Shown piece by piece: positions 52,300-60,398 of a DNA stretch of 64,000 nucleotides (position 1 is the stretch's first letter; every line of letters begins with the position of its first letter). Origin of the DNA: Enterovibrio gelatinilyticus. GTDB lineage: Bacteria; Pseudomonadota; Gammaproteobacteria; Enterobacterales; Vibrionaceae. The position numbers were made by a program, and so were the translations under genes. Location: contig NZ_JAJUBC010000023.1 in the NCBI RefSeq assembly GCF_028683095.1, positions 1 through 64,000 of the forward strand. Direction: 5' to 3'. The notes beneath the pieces were generated by a model. It saw nothing but the letters and a program-made list of their open reading frames with translations, was not told where the DNA came from and did no database searches.

Positions 52300-53006
52300 T
52301 CCAAATCCTCCAATACATCAACATAACGAAAGCCCGCTTGGTCCAACTTAGGGCGCATGTTGTACATGTCTAACCCTAGAATGCCGGACTCGAGCATTTG
52401 CCGTTTTTCTTCTTCCAATTCCACACGCGCTTGCGCTGCTGCTAATACCATTTCAGCGCGGTCTTTTGGCACCACACACACGCCATCGTCATCTGCCACA
52501 ATCACATCACCCGCATAAATGGGTTGATCGCCACAAACAACTGGCACGTTTACCGAGCCCAATGTCGCCTTCACCGTGCCTTTAATGGACACCGCTTTTG
52601 ACCACACAGGGAAATTCATTTCTTTCAGGTCTTTCGTGTCACGTACACCTGCGTCGATAATCAGCCCTTGCACGCCGCGCGCTTGGGCAGACGTTGCTAA
52701 CAAATCACCAAAGTAGCCATCAGTACATGGCGAGGTTGTTGCGATGACCAGCACATCACCCGGCTGGCAAAGCTCAATCGCCACATGCACCATCCAGTTA
52801 TCACCAGGTTGTGCCAACACAGTGACGGCACTGCCCGCGATCTGTGCGCCAGAGTAGATAGGACGCAAGTTATGGTTAAGGTTGCCTGTTCGCGCTTGCG
52901 CTTCATGCACGGTGGCGCTTCCGCATTCGGCGAGCCCTTCCAATACTGCCTTGTCAGCACGTTCAATGTGTCGAACGGCGACACCTTGGATTGTTCTCAT
53001 AGACAT
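52296..53006 (-). CDS. ligK: 4-carboxy-4-hydroxy-2-oxoadipate aldolase
   Basis: LigK splits 4-carboxy-4-hydroxy-2-oxoadipate into pyruvate and oxaloacetate, the final step of the pathway, and needs Mg2+ or Mn2+. The 236-residue protein belongs to the RraA-like/class II pyruvate aldolase family, with the active-site stretch [28 protein letters not shown] carrying the metal- and pyruvate-binding Arg-Asp. The open frame extends to 53084 inside ligI, but the ATG at 53006 has AAGGA seven bases upstream and matches the family N-terminus ([15 protein letters not shown]). A second ATG two codons later is equally possible. The ten-base gap after ligI shows operon structure. Confidence 0.93.
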   Translation of the reverse strand: MSMRTIQGVAVRHIERADKAVLEGLAECGSATVHEAQARTGNLNHNLRPIYSGAQIAGSAVTVLAQPGDNWMVHVAIELCQPGDVLVIATTSPCTDGYFGDLLATSAQARGVQGLIIDAGVRDTKDLKEMNFPVWSKAVSIKGTVKATLGSVNVPVVCGDQPIYAGDVIVADDDGVCVVPKDRAEMVLAAAQARVELEEEKRQMLESGILGLDMYNMRPKLDQAGFRYVDVLEDLE

Positions 53007-53016
53007 ACTGCTTTCC

Positions 53017-53889
53017 TTACTCGTCAAAACCGTAAAGGCGTGCTGGGTTGTCCACCAAAATCTTCTTCTGCGTGGCTTCGTCACGCGCTATCAAAGGCAC
53101 GAGATCCAGCAGATCTGCATCATTTGGCATGTGTTTTTTGATGTTCGGGTGCGGATAATCCGTTCCCCAAAGGATGCGATCAGGGGCGACTTCCACCAGC
53201 CCTTGCGCGTATGGCACAGCATCGTAAAAAGGCGGCGAAATCGCGATGCGCTCAGAACCACACACCTTCACCCACCAGTTATCACGCTGCATAAAATCAA
53301 GCAGGATTTGATACGCCTTTTGACCTACACCTTCTGATGTCGGCACACGGCCCATGTGGTCTACCACGATGTCCATGTCGAAACGGTTGAAGAAGTCTTC
53401 GTAGCGAATGATGTCTTCCGCATTAACATGGATCACCAAATGCCAGCCAAATGGCTTCACACGCTTCAACACCCTTTCCATCATTTCAAGGTTGGGTGCG
53501 CCGCCGAGGTGGGTCACGAAGTTGAAGCGAATACCGCGAACGCCGCCTTCATGAAGATCCTGAAAATCATTTTCTGTAAACGTATCGTCAGCCATACACA
53601 CGCCACGGTAAGCGCCGTTGCTTGTCGCAATCGCATCCATCATGGCGCGGTTATCACGACCATGGCAGCTCGCTTGAACCAACACAGCGCGGGAAATACC
53701 CAGCTTGTCATGCACACGTTTCAGTGCATCTTTACCCGCATCAGGCGGCCAATACGTCGCGGTATCCGCATAAGGAAATTGCGCATGAGGACCGAACACA
53801 TGGCAATGGGCATCGCACGCATTCGCAGGTGCCACAAATCGCGGTGTGCGCGTGTTGTTATCAGGTGGCATACAACTGGGTTTGGTCAT
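53017..53889 (-). CDS. ligI: 2-pyrone-4,6-dicarboxylate hydrolase
   Basis: LigI opens the lactone 2-pyrone-4,6-dicarboxylate to 4-oxalomesaconate. The 290-residue amidohydrolase has the N-terminal metal-site motif DAHCHVFGP, the central [36 protein letters not shown], and the C-terminal [11 protein letters not shown] with the catalytic Asp. This set is diagnostic for LigI. The length matches the Sphingobium enzyme. It follows galD after 101 bases that contain a 21-base tandem duplication, so there could be some polarity between the two. The start ATG at 53889 overlaps nothing and has GGAGT upstream. Confidence 0.95.
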   Translation of the reverse strand: MTKPSCMPPDNNTRTPRFVAPANACDAHCHVFGPHAQFPYADTATYWPPDAGKDALKRVHDKLGISRAVLVQASCHGRDNRAMMDAIATSNGAYRGVCMADDTFTENDFQDLHEGGVRGIRFNFVTHLGGAPNLEMMERVLKRVKPFGWHLVIHVNAEDIIRYEDFFNRFDMDIVVDHMGRVPTSEGVGQKAYQILLDFMQRDNWWVKVCGSERIAISPPFYDAVPYAQGLVEVAPDRILWGTDYPHPNIKKHMPNDADLLDLVPLIARDEATQKKILVDNPARLYGFDE

Positions 53890-53957
53890 TCCGTGACTCC
53901 TATACAGCCATTGGTGACTGCGTATCGTTATTCAAATTTAGCTATCGTTATTGGTGC

Positions 53958-54006
53958 TTTCTTGTGTTGCTATAGCGGTTTCTTGTGTTGCTATAGCGGT
54001 TTCTTG
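53958..54006. repeat. 21-base tandem duplication at the 3' end of galD
   Basis: Two exact 21-base units (53958-53978, 53979-53999) plus a seven-base third start cover the galD stop codon. The coding copy specifies the KKPL end, and the second copy repeats it beyond the stop. Confidence 0.95.
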
Positions 54007-55067
54007 GGCAAATAAAGCTCGCCCTTCGCGAGCAAACGCGCCGTTCTGACCAACCCAGCACTCTGCACTGCGCCAGATGAGTCGAACGTCAACGTCATGG
54101 AGAATTCCCCTGAAGGGTGTTCAACGGACAAGGTTTTCACCAAGCCGTCAGGGATGGAGGCAATCCCTTCTGCGACCGAGCCGGATAACGCACATGCCGT
54201 CGCAACGGACACTGCGCCCAGCACGCCAATGGCAGAGTGACAAACGTGAGGGATAAAGGTACGGGAAGAGACATTTCCGCCCTCAACAGGCGGGGCAATC
54301 AGGCACATTTTGGGCACAACCTTGTCAGTCACATCGCCAAGGTTCATCGCCACGCCTGCTTTTAATCGAACAGCTTCAATGCGTGCTTTCAGCTCAGCGT
54401 CGTTATTCAACGCATCGGCATTTTCGTAACCTGTCACGCCAAAATCATCGGCACGCATCACCACAACCGGCATGCCGTTATCAATGCAGGTCACTTCGTA
54501 ATGACCGTCTAGGCCTTCAAATGTATCGCGAGTATTGCCCGTCGGGAGTAATGCGCCAGTGATCGAGCCTGCAATATCTTGATAATGACAAATCACCGGA
54601 GAGGCGGTACCGGGCACGCCATCGATCGCAGCATCGCCATCATATTTCACGTGACCGTTAGGTGTTTCGATTTCCAAATCACAGCGATTACCGCTATTGG
54701 TCATCAACACACGCACCATGGTTTTTGGATGGGTCGCTTCAACAAGGCCAGATTCAATGGCAAAAGCACCGACACCCGCCAAGATGTTTCCGCAATTGGG
54801 TGTGGTATCTACGCGGTTCTCACCCACCACCACTTGTACAAACAGATAGTCGACATCGCAGTCAGCATCCGACGAGGCTGAGACCACCGCCACTTTGCTC
54901 GTTAATGGGTTTGCGCCCCCTAAACCATCAATTTGGCGAGCATCACGGCCAACGGCATCAAGAATGGCTTGGTCTCTCGCATCAACATCTTCCGGCAAAT
55001 CACTTGCAAGGAAATAAATGCCTTTGGAGCTTCCGCCTCTGAGCTGCATATAGGGGATTGAATTCAT
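53991..55067 (-). CDS. galD: 4-oxalomesaconate tautomerase/isomerase (PrpF family)
   Basis: GalD converts the keto/enol or double-bond isomers of 4-oxalomesaconate so that the hydratase can use them. The 358-residue protein is a PrpF/DAP-epimerase-fold enzyme with two similar halves. It has the opening MQLRGGSSKGIYFL, the catalytic-Cys segment TTPNCGNILAGVGAFA, and the second-half HVCHSAIGVLGAVS. It resembles Pseudomonas GalD and Sphingobium LigU, and I cannot say which of the two chemistries applies. It is the first gene of the lig operon, divergent from a PobR-like AraC regulator. Its 3' end carries the 21-base duplication. Confidence 0.9.
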   Translation of the reverse strand: MNSIPYMQLRGGSSKGIYFLASDLPEDVDARDQAILDAVGRDARQIDGLGGANPLTSKVAVVSASSDADCDVDYLFVQVVVGENRVDTTPNCGNILAGVGAFAIESGLVEATHPKTMVRVLMTNSGNRCDLEIETPNGHVKYDGDAAIDGVPGTASPVICHYQDIAGSITGALLPTGNTRDTFEGLDGHYEVTCIDNGMPVVVMRADDFGVTGYENADALNNDAELKARIEAVRLKAGVAMNLGDVTDKVVPKMCLIAPPVEGGNVSSRTFIPHVCHSAIGVLGAVSVATACALSGSVAEGIASIPDGLVKTLSVEHPSGEFSMTLTFDSSGAVQSAGLVRTARLLAKGELYLPKKPL

Positions 55068-55181
55068 GTCGTACTAACCTTCGCATTAAGTTAACACTCA
55101 GAATAGTGGCGATATGACTCGCAATAAATTCAACTTTTTTACATTTTGTTGTACATTTTTAACATTACTGATTTTTGAAGC
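55068..55181. promoter_or_regulatory. divergent control region of the lig operon
   Basis: This 114-base gap holds both promoters. Three ACATT-containing repeats in the same direction occur at 55139 (TTACATTTTG), 55151 (GTACATTTTT) and 55160 (TAACATTACT), at spacings near one helical turn, next to the AraC gene. These are candidate half-sites. Confidence 0.4.
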
Positions 55182-56084
55182 ATGAGTGTGATGTCGAACA
55201 TTCCCCACTACTTCCTTTATGGCGAAGAGTTGCCTGAAAGCTCACCGGATTACATGCATATCGCTCGCCTTGAGCAGTCTCTGCCAAAACACAACTGGGA
55301 AATTCATCCGCACCGGCATGACGATCTCCACCAATTGATGATCCTCGAGTCCGGTTCGATGACGGCACAAATCCGAGATAGAAGCGCTGAATATCAGGGT
55401 GGCTGCGTCCTTTCTATTCCTGCCAAAGAAGTGCATGGGTTCATCCACCAGCCCGAAGTGAGGGGCTTCATCCTTTCTATCTCCCAGCCTTTCATTTTGA
55501 GTTTGTTTAATGAAACTGAACGACAGGCGCTCTCATCTCTTTTTCGTGAACCTTTGGTCATCCCGATGACGGAAGGCAGAAATGTCGTTGAACTGAAATC
55601 TCTTGGAGAGCGCTTATTGGCGGAATACCAAGGCCGTGAAGTCGGACAAGCCTCTATGATTGGCGCGTACTTGAAGATTGTGTTCGTATTATTGAGCCGA
55701 CAGTTACAGCACAAAGCCCCGCAGCAAACAGCAGATACCAAAACCGCGGTATTTGAGAGATTCACAGCATTGGTAGAGCGCCATTACACCGAGCATTGGA
55801 GCGTGAATGAATACGCCGCGGAACTGGGGCTGAGCCAAGGGCAGCTGAATCGTATTTGCCAGCGCAGCGCTGACCAACAAGCATTGGAGATTGTTCACGG
55901 GCGCATTGTCGATGAAGCCAAGCGATTGCTGATTTTCACTCAGCTTTCATCGAAAGAAATTGGTTATCAACTCGGCTTTAAAGATCCGGGCTATTTTTCT
56001 CGTTTCTTTACTCGCCATGTAGGACAAGCACCCAAGCAGTTTCAACAGCAGCTACTTCTAGAACAGGTGCAGCGATTGCAGTAA
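55182..56084 (+). CDS. AraC-family regulator, PobR-like
   Basis: This is a transcription activator of 300 residues. The N-terminal cupin domain (IPHYFLYGEELPE, HPHRHDDLHQLMILESGSM, FSIPAKEVHGF-like strand LSIPAKEVHGF) binds the inducer. The C-terminal domain carries two helix-turn-helix motifs (WSVNEYAAELGLSQGQLNRICQ and SSKEIGYQLGFKDPGYFSRFF). The N-terminus resembles PobR/PobC regulators of 4-hydroxybenzoate metabolism. It is divergent from galD-lig and should activate that operon in response to protocatechuate or a derivative (inference). No pobA (4-hydroxybenzoate hydroxylase) is in the window. The second ATG at 55191 is an alternative start. Confidence 0.87.
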   Translation: MSVMSNIPHYFLYGEELPESSPDYMHIARLEQSLPKHNWEIHPHRHDDLHQLMILESGSMTAQIRDRSAEYQGGCVLSIPAKEVHGFIHQPEVRGFILSISQPFILSLFNETERQALSSLFREPLVIPMTEGRNVVELKSLGERLLAEYQGREVGQASMIGAYLKIVFVLLSRQLQHKAPQQTADTKTAVFERFTALVERHYTEHWSVNEYAAELGLSQGQLNRICQRSADQQALEIVHGRIVDEAKRLLIFTQLSSKEIGYQLGFKDPGYFSRFFTRHVGQAPKQFQQQLLLEQVQRLQ

Positions 56085-56174
56085 CAGTGCCGGTTAGAAC
56101 ATTGAGCAGTAACTAAATCACCCAGCCCCCATACAAGCATCTAAGCCACCAAGTAACCAAGCAATAAAACGAAA

Positions 56175-56196
56175 AAGGCTGCAAATGCAGCCTTCT
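56175..56196. terminator. bidirectional terminator AraC/PAP2
   Basis: AAGGCTGCA and TGCAGCCTT pair perfectly over a two-base turn, with a short T-rich end on each side. Confidence 0.75.
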
Positions 56197-56221
56197 TGTC
56201 AGTTAAACATGTTGGCTTGAA

Positions 56222-56692
56222 TTAGATCCAAGCAACCGCCGCAATGGCGGTGGAAAGGCCAACACACAAACCCACAATCACGTCTCGCCAATGGTGCTTT
56301 AAGGCCTTGACTCGACCCACACCCACCAGCATTGCCAAGCCATAAGAAAGCAAGCCAATAATCCAGCCATAACTCACCGCTAGCACAGTGGATGCAGCAA
56401 AAGCATTGGCGGTGTGGTTTGATGGAAAGCTGTCGTTGCCGCTTTTATCTGGGCGCTTGGCATCGATCAGCATTTTTCCGACCAAGCCAATACCAGAAGC
56501 TATCGCTATGATGTATCCCGCGAACTTAAACTCTCCCCATTCGCCATGAATCACAGGGAAAGCAACCGCAGTCGCGACCAAACCATATACACCCACATCA
56601 CTCACCATCTGCCAATTCAACGAGCTAGAGAAGTGAACAAAAAAGCACACCCACAGGGTAACCAACAGCAGAGCAGGATAGAGAATTGTCAT
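56222..56692 (-). CDS. PAP2-family membrane phosphatase
   Basis: This 156-residue inner-membrane protein has five or six hydrophobic segments and the acid-phosphatase signature of PAP2 enzymes: KMLIDAKRP, PSNHT and GRVKALKHHWRDVIVG. These supply the phosphate-binding Lys/Arg, the Ser-Asn-His and the Arg...His-Asp. Members dephosphorylate phosphatidic acid, undecaprenyl pyrophosphate or PGP, so a role in lipid recycling is likely without a specific substrate. It is short for the family but has all three motifs. It is monocistronic, ends at a shared terminator and is divergent from the adenine deaminase region. Confidence 0.87.
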   Translation of the reverse strand: MTILYPALLLVTLWVCFFVHFSSSLNWQMVSDVGVYGLVATAVAFPVIHGEWGEFKFAGYIIAIASGIGLVGKMLIDAKRPDKSGNDSFPSNHTANAFAASTVLAVSYGWIIGLLSYGLAMLVGVGRVKALKHHWRDVIVGLCVGLSTAIAAVAWI

Positions 56693-56934
56693 TAGCGCGT
56701 CAGTTCATCCTTAATACATCCAAGTAGAAACATCGAGTATCTCAGACTCTGGTCACTATTAGCCATACAGAATGTAAGCAAATATTGCTCGTGGCAAAAA
56801 AACACAGAAATAACTCTAAAAATAAAGGTGTTACACCCTAACAACCGGAAGATGGAGAGTACCAAGGCCATCAGTGCCTTAAGGGTCAATATTGCATCGC
56901 AACCACACCAACAACACTCAGAAATCACCATAAG

Positions 56935-56950
56935 TTGACCGAACGGTCAG
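56935..56950. promoter_or_regulatory. TetR-type palindrome overlapping a possible promoter
   Basis: TTGACCGAACGGTCAG contains the perfect palindrome TGACCG-AA-CGGTCA, a form common for TetR-family operators. TTGACC can also serve as a -35 box, with TAATTT 17 bases further as a weak -10. No TetR gene lies in the window near it. Confidence 0.45.
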
Positions 56951-56970
56951 TAACCACTAATTTTTATAGA

Positions 56971-57008
56971 GGTGCGCATACGGAATACGCGCACCGTTTT
57001 CTTTTCAT
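56971..57008 (+). terminator. orphan terminator between PAP2 and the deaminase gene
   Basis: GGTGCGC and GCGCACC pair over an 11-base loop, followed by a T-rich tract. No gene on this strand ends here, so it may end a short RNA or act as an attenuator ahead of the deaminase. Confidence 0.6.
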
Positions 57009-57009
57009 C

Positions 57010-57185
57010 AATCAGCATTAACTGCCAAGGCTGCGACAGGCGAGCCAACGGCCTCCATGGTTACCGTCGCCGAAGTGACAGCCGCTGTAGTGACGGTTGC
57101 CTCACAAATTGTCATATCGCACTGGCAATGTGAACGCATCACCCTTTGATGACGACAAACAACTCAACGTGTAAGGGAGAATCTT
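57010..57185 (+). other. structured leader of the deaminase gene
   Basis: This 176-base stretch upstream of the deaminase has several inverted pieces, such as ACCGTC with GACGGT near 57060-57100 around CAGCCGCTG. It ends with the ribosome site GGGAG. It matches no riboswitch that I can recognise. With the region back to 56693 it forms a 493-base gap. Confidence 0.35.
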
Positions 57186-58199
57186 ATGGAAGACTTTATC
57201 CGACACTTACCCAAAGTAGAGCTGCACCTTCATATTGAAGGCTCATTGGAGCCAGAACTGATGTTCGAATTGGCGGAACGCAACAACATTACCTTGCCCT
57301 ACGCCAATGTTGAAGAAGCTCGCGAGGCTTACCATTTCCATAATCTTCAATCTTTTCTAGATATCTATTATCAAGGCGCCAATGTACTGCTCACAGAACG
57401 AGATTTCTTCGATCTTACTTGGGCATATTTAATGCGCTGCAAAGCCGACAACGTCATGCACACAGAAATTTTCTTCGATCCGCAAACCCATACTGGCCGT
57501 GGCATTGCTTTTGATACTGCCATCAACGGTATTTACCACGCATTGCGACAAGGTGAGAAAGAACTTGGTATTACAAGTCAGCTCATCATGTGTTTTTTAC
57601 GCCACCTGTCAGAAGAGGCCGCCTTCGAAACCTTAGAACAGGCGAAGCCGCACCTACATCGCCTTGTGGGCGTTGGGTTAGATTCTTCCGAGTTGGGGCA
57701 CCCGCCTGAGAAATTCGCCCGTGTATTCGCGGAAGCTCGTGCACTTGGCTTAACCACCGTCGCCCATGCAGGTGAAGAAGGCCCAGCGAGCAATATTTAC
57801 GATGCCATTGAGTTGCTTCACGTCAGCCGCGTGGATCATGGCGTGCAATGCACGCAAGATCCGGCGTTAGTCGAACTGTTGGCGCAGACGCGCATGCCGC
57901 TCACGGTTTGTCCGCTATCCAACATCAAATTGCGAGTGTTTGACCGGATGGAAGATCACAACATTCTCAGCCTGTTGGACAAAGGGCTTTGCGTTACCGT
58001 GAACTCTGACGATCCCGCTTTTTTTGGCGGCTACATGAATGACAACTTCCTTGCCCTCAATCGTGCGCTTTCACCCAGTAAAGAACAGCTCACACAGCTC
58101 ACGCGCAATGCCATTGAGGCAGCATTTGTCGACAAAGATACTCGTCAAAGTTTGCATCAAAAACTGGACGACTTTTCGGCAAACCACGGCGTACACTAA
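57186..58199 (+). CDS. adenine deaminase, adenosine-deaminase fold
   Basis: This 337-residue zinc deaminase belongs to the adenosine deaminase superfamily. Metal and catalytic residues are in [21 protein letters not shown] (two His), VAHAGEEGP (His and catalytic Glu), VDHGVQC (His) and [11 protein letters not shown] (Asp). The combination [13 protein letters not shown] and PLSNIKLRV is typical of the adenine deaminase branch (yeast Aah1 and Pseudomonas PA0148-like), which converts adenine to hypoxanthine. True adenosine deaminases have a different N-terminus. It therefore probably works in purine salvage. The ribosome site is strong, and a terminator separates it from the amidohydrolase gene downstream. 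Confidence 0.85.
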   Translation: MEDFIRHLPKVELHLHIEGSLEPELMFELAERNNITLPYANVEEAREAYHFHNLQSFLDIYYQGANVLLTERDFFDLTWAYLMRCKADNVMHTEIFFDPQTHTGRGIAFDTAINGIYHALRQGEKELGITSQLIMCFLRHLSEEAAFETLEQAKPHLHRLVGVGLDSSELGHPPEKFARVFAEARALGLTTVAHAGEEGPASNIYDAIELLHVSRVDHGVQCTQDPALVELLAQTRMPLTVCPLSNIKLRVFDRMEDHNILSLLDKGLCVTVNSDDPAFFGGYMNDNFLALNRALSPSKEQLTQLTRNAIEAAFVDKDTRQSLHQKLDDFSANHGVH

Positions 58200-58250
58200 A
58201 GGAATATTCCCCTCACAGTGTTAACGTGAAGGTGGTTTGAGAAAGCACAG

Positions 58251-58280
58251 AAAGAAAGCGGGCTTGCCCCGCTTTCTTTT
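58251..58280 (+). terminator. terminator after the deaminase
   Basis: AAAGAAAGCGGG and CCCGCTTTCTTT pair perfectly over a short loop, followed by T. The hairpin ends 16 bases before the next start codon. Confidence 0.85.
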
Positions 58281-58295
58281 CATCAAGGAGAGACC

Positions 58296-60095
58296 ATGAA
58301 AGCCTCGTTGTTTACGCTCACCGCACTCGCCGTATCATTTTCTGTCTTTGCCGACAGCCCTACAAAGCCCTTTGCTGAGACCATTTACCACAATGCTGAC
58401 GTCATTACCGTTAATGATAATCAGCCAGAGGCCAGCGCCGTTGCAGTGTTAAACGGTAAAATCCTCGCGGTAGGGAGCGATGAAAATGTGCTGAAGTTAG
58501 CCGATGCACGTACCAAGGTGATCGACTTGAAAGGCATCACCATGATCCCAGGATTTGTTGATGCTCACGGTCATGTCATGAACACCGGCCTTCAAGCTGT
58601 CTCCGCGAACTTGCTCTCTCCGCCAGATGGACCAGTCACAGACATTGCCAGCTTACAGACGTCGCTTCGCAAGTGGGCAGAAAAGCCCATCAATAAAGCG
58701 CAAGACTTCATCATTGGGTTTGGCTATGACGACTCGCAATTAAAAGAACAAATACACCCCACCCGATACGATTTAGATGCAGTGTCCACCGAGGTACCCA
58801 TTCTTATTATTCACCAGTCAGGGCATTTGGCGGTACTCAACAGTAAAGCGCTCGACATGCTGGGTTTCACCGCCAAAAGTAAGAACCCACCGGGTGGCAT
58901 AATACGCCGAGTTGCTGATAGCAACGTGCCCAATGGTGTGCTTGAAGAATCAGCCTTCTTTGGCGCATTGATCCCACTGTTCACACAAATCAGCCCCGAA
59001 GAAAACGAATTGTTGTTTCAAGCAGGCATGGAGCTTTACGCCAAATATGGTTACACCACGGCCCAAGAAGGCCGAACCATGTCTGACAGTGTCACCACCA
59101 TGTACGACATCGCTCAGAAAAAGAAACTGCTGCTCGATGTGGTTGCCTATACCGACATTCAGCTTGGCACCGACATCATGAAACCACCGTACCTAAGCCA
59201 AAGCTACAACAATGGCTTTCGTGTGGGTGGCGTAAAGCTGACGTTAGATGGCTCACCACAAGGCAAAACGGCGTGGCTAACCAAGCCGTATTTGATCCCA
59301 CCAGAAGGTCAAACTGCAGGTTACGCAGGCTACCCCATCATGTCTGATGAAGAGGCAGAGAAATACGTGGGCATGGCGATGAAGAACGGTTGGCAGTTGC
59401 TAACCCATGCCAATGGCGATGCCGCGATTGATCAGTACATTCAAGCGGTCGAAAAAGCGACACAGAAATACGGTGCTGGCGAGCGACGCTTCGTTTCTAT
59501 TCACGCCCAAACAGCGCGAGAAGACCAAGTACAATCGTTTAAAGATCTCAACGTCATCCCTTCGTTTTTCCCCATGCATACCTTTTATTGGGGTGATTGG
59601 CATGCGCAATCGGTATTAGGCGATGAAAGAGCCGAGAACATATCACCAACAGGCTGGGCATTAGACCGCGACATGATATTCACATCACACCACGATGCTC
59701 CCGTCGCATTCCCCAATTCCATGCGCGTGTATTCCGCCACGGTAAACCGCATTACACGAAGCGGTCGCATTCTGGGTAAAGACCAACGCGTGTCTTCGAT
59801 GACCGCACTGAAAGCACAAACCATCTGGGCGGCGTATCAGCATTTTGAAGAAGACACCAAAGGCTCGATTGAAGTCGGTAAAGTCGCCGATTTGGTGCTG
59901 CTGTCTGACAACCCTCTGGAGATCAATCCTTTAGAACTTGCTGACATCACGGTGCTTTCAACCATTAAAGAGGGAGAAGTGATATACACCCAAGAGGCCG
60001 CCATTGCCGATAATAGTTGTTCGACATCGAGAAAATGTCAGGCACTCGCGACACACACCTTCATGATCGCGGGGTTGATCCCCCACATTCACTGA
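58296..60095 (+). CDS. exported amidohydrolase, YtcJ-like
   Basis: This is a periplasmic metal-dependent amidohydrolase of 599 residues. A Sec signal peptide is cleaved near SVFA. The amidohydrolase_3 barrel carries metal-site strands DAHGHVMNTG, LTLDGSPQGKTAW, THANGDAAIDQYI, SIHAQTA and TSHHDAPV. A composite beta domain is formed by both termini (VAVLNGKILAVG; GSIEVGKVADLVLL). YtcJ-like enzymes have no settled substrate, and N-acylated amino acids or formamides are candidates. The C-terminus has an extra 40-residue tail with two Cys (NSCSTSRKC), which could form a disulfide in the periplasm. The AAGGAG ribosome site is good. It is not evidently linked to the deaminase. Confidence 0.85.
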   Translation: MKASLFTLTALAVSFSVFADSPTKPFAETIYHNADVITVNDNQPEASAVAVLNGKILAVGSDENVLKLADARTKVIDLKGITMIPGFVDAHGHVMNTGLQAVSANLLSPPDGPVTDIASLQTSLRKWAEKPINKAQDFIIGFGYDDSQLKEQIHPTRYDLDAVSTEVPILIIHQSGHLAVLNSKALDMLGFTAKSKNPPGGIIRRVADSNVPNGVLEESAFFGALIPLFTQISPEENELLFQAGMELYAKYGYTTAQEGRTMSDSVTTMYDIAQKKKLLLDVVAYTDIQLGTDIMKPPYLSQSYNNGFRVGGVKLTLDGSPQGKTAWLTKPYLIPPEGQTAGYAGYPIMSDEEAEKYVGMAMKNGWQLLTHANGDAAIDQYIQAVEKATQKYGAGERRFVSIHAQTAREDQVQSFKDLNVIPSFFPMHTFYWGDWHAQSVLGDERAENISPTGWALDRDMIFTSHHDAPVAFPNSMRVYSATVNRITRSGRILGKDQRVSSMTALKAQTIWAAYQHFEEDTKGSIEVGKVADLVLLSDNPLEINPLELADITVLSTIKEGEVIYTQEAAIADNSCSTSRKCQALATHTFMIAGLIPHIH

Positions 60096-60149
60096 TACGA
60101 CATTGAACGACACTTCATTCAACGACGTCGCCAGCCGAAAAGGGAAATT

Positions 60150-60180
60150 CAGTTAGGCAGCAAAGCAAGCTGCCTAACTG
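60150..60180 (+). terminator. hairpin after the amidohydrolase
   Basis: CAGTTAGGCAGC and GCTGCCTAACTG form a perfect 12-base stem over a seven-base loop, though the T-tract is weak. The remaining bases to 60398 are AT-rich and show nothing else. Confidence 0.65.
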
Positions 60181-60398
60181 TCTCGTTGCCAGTGGTACCT
60201 GATATTTAACCACCAATGCGCAATAAACCCTCCTACCCGCACCTTCTTGTTATTTCACTCATTTCTCTCACGTAATATTTGATGTTCTCTTTTCACTCAA
60301 TGCGCACTTTGTTGCATTTTATCTACACTCACAGATAAGGAAGAAACAAACCGATTTTTCGTGGCGTATGTTCGCCACATTTACCATTTGGGATAGAT

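Noticed and set aside
57186-58199. Adenosine deaminase (add)
   Set aside because: The N-terminal SLEPE and SSELGHPP motifs point to the adenine deaminase branch of the same superfamily.
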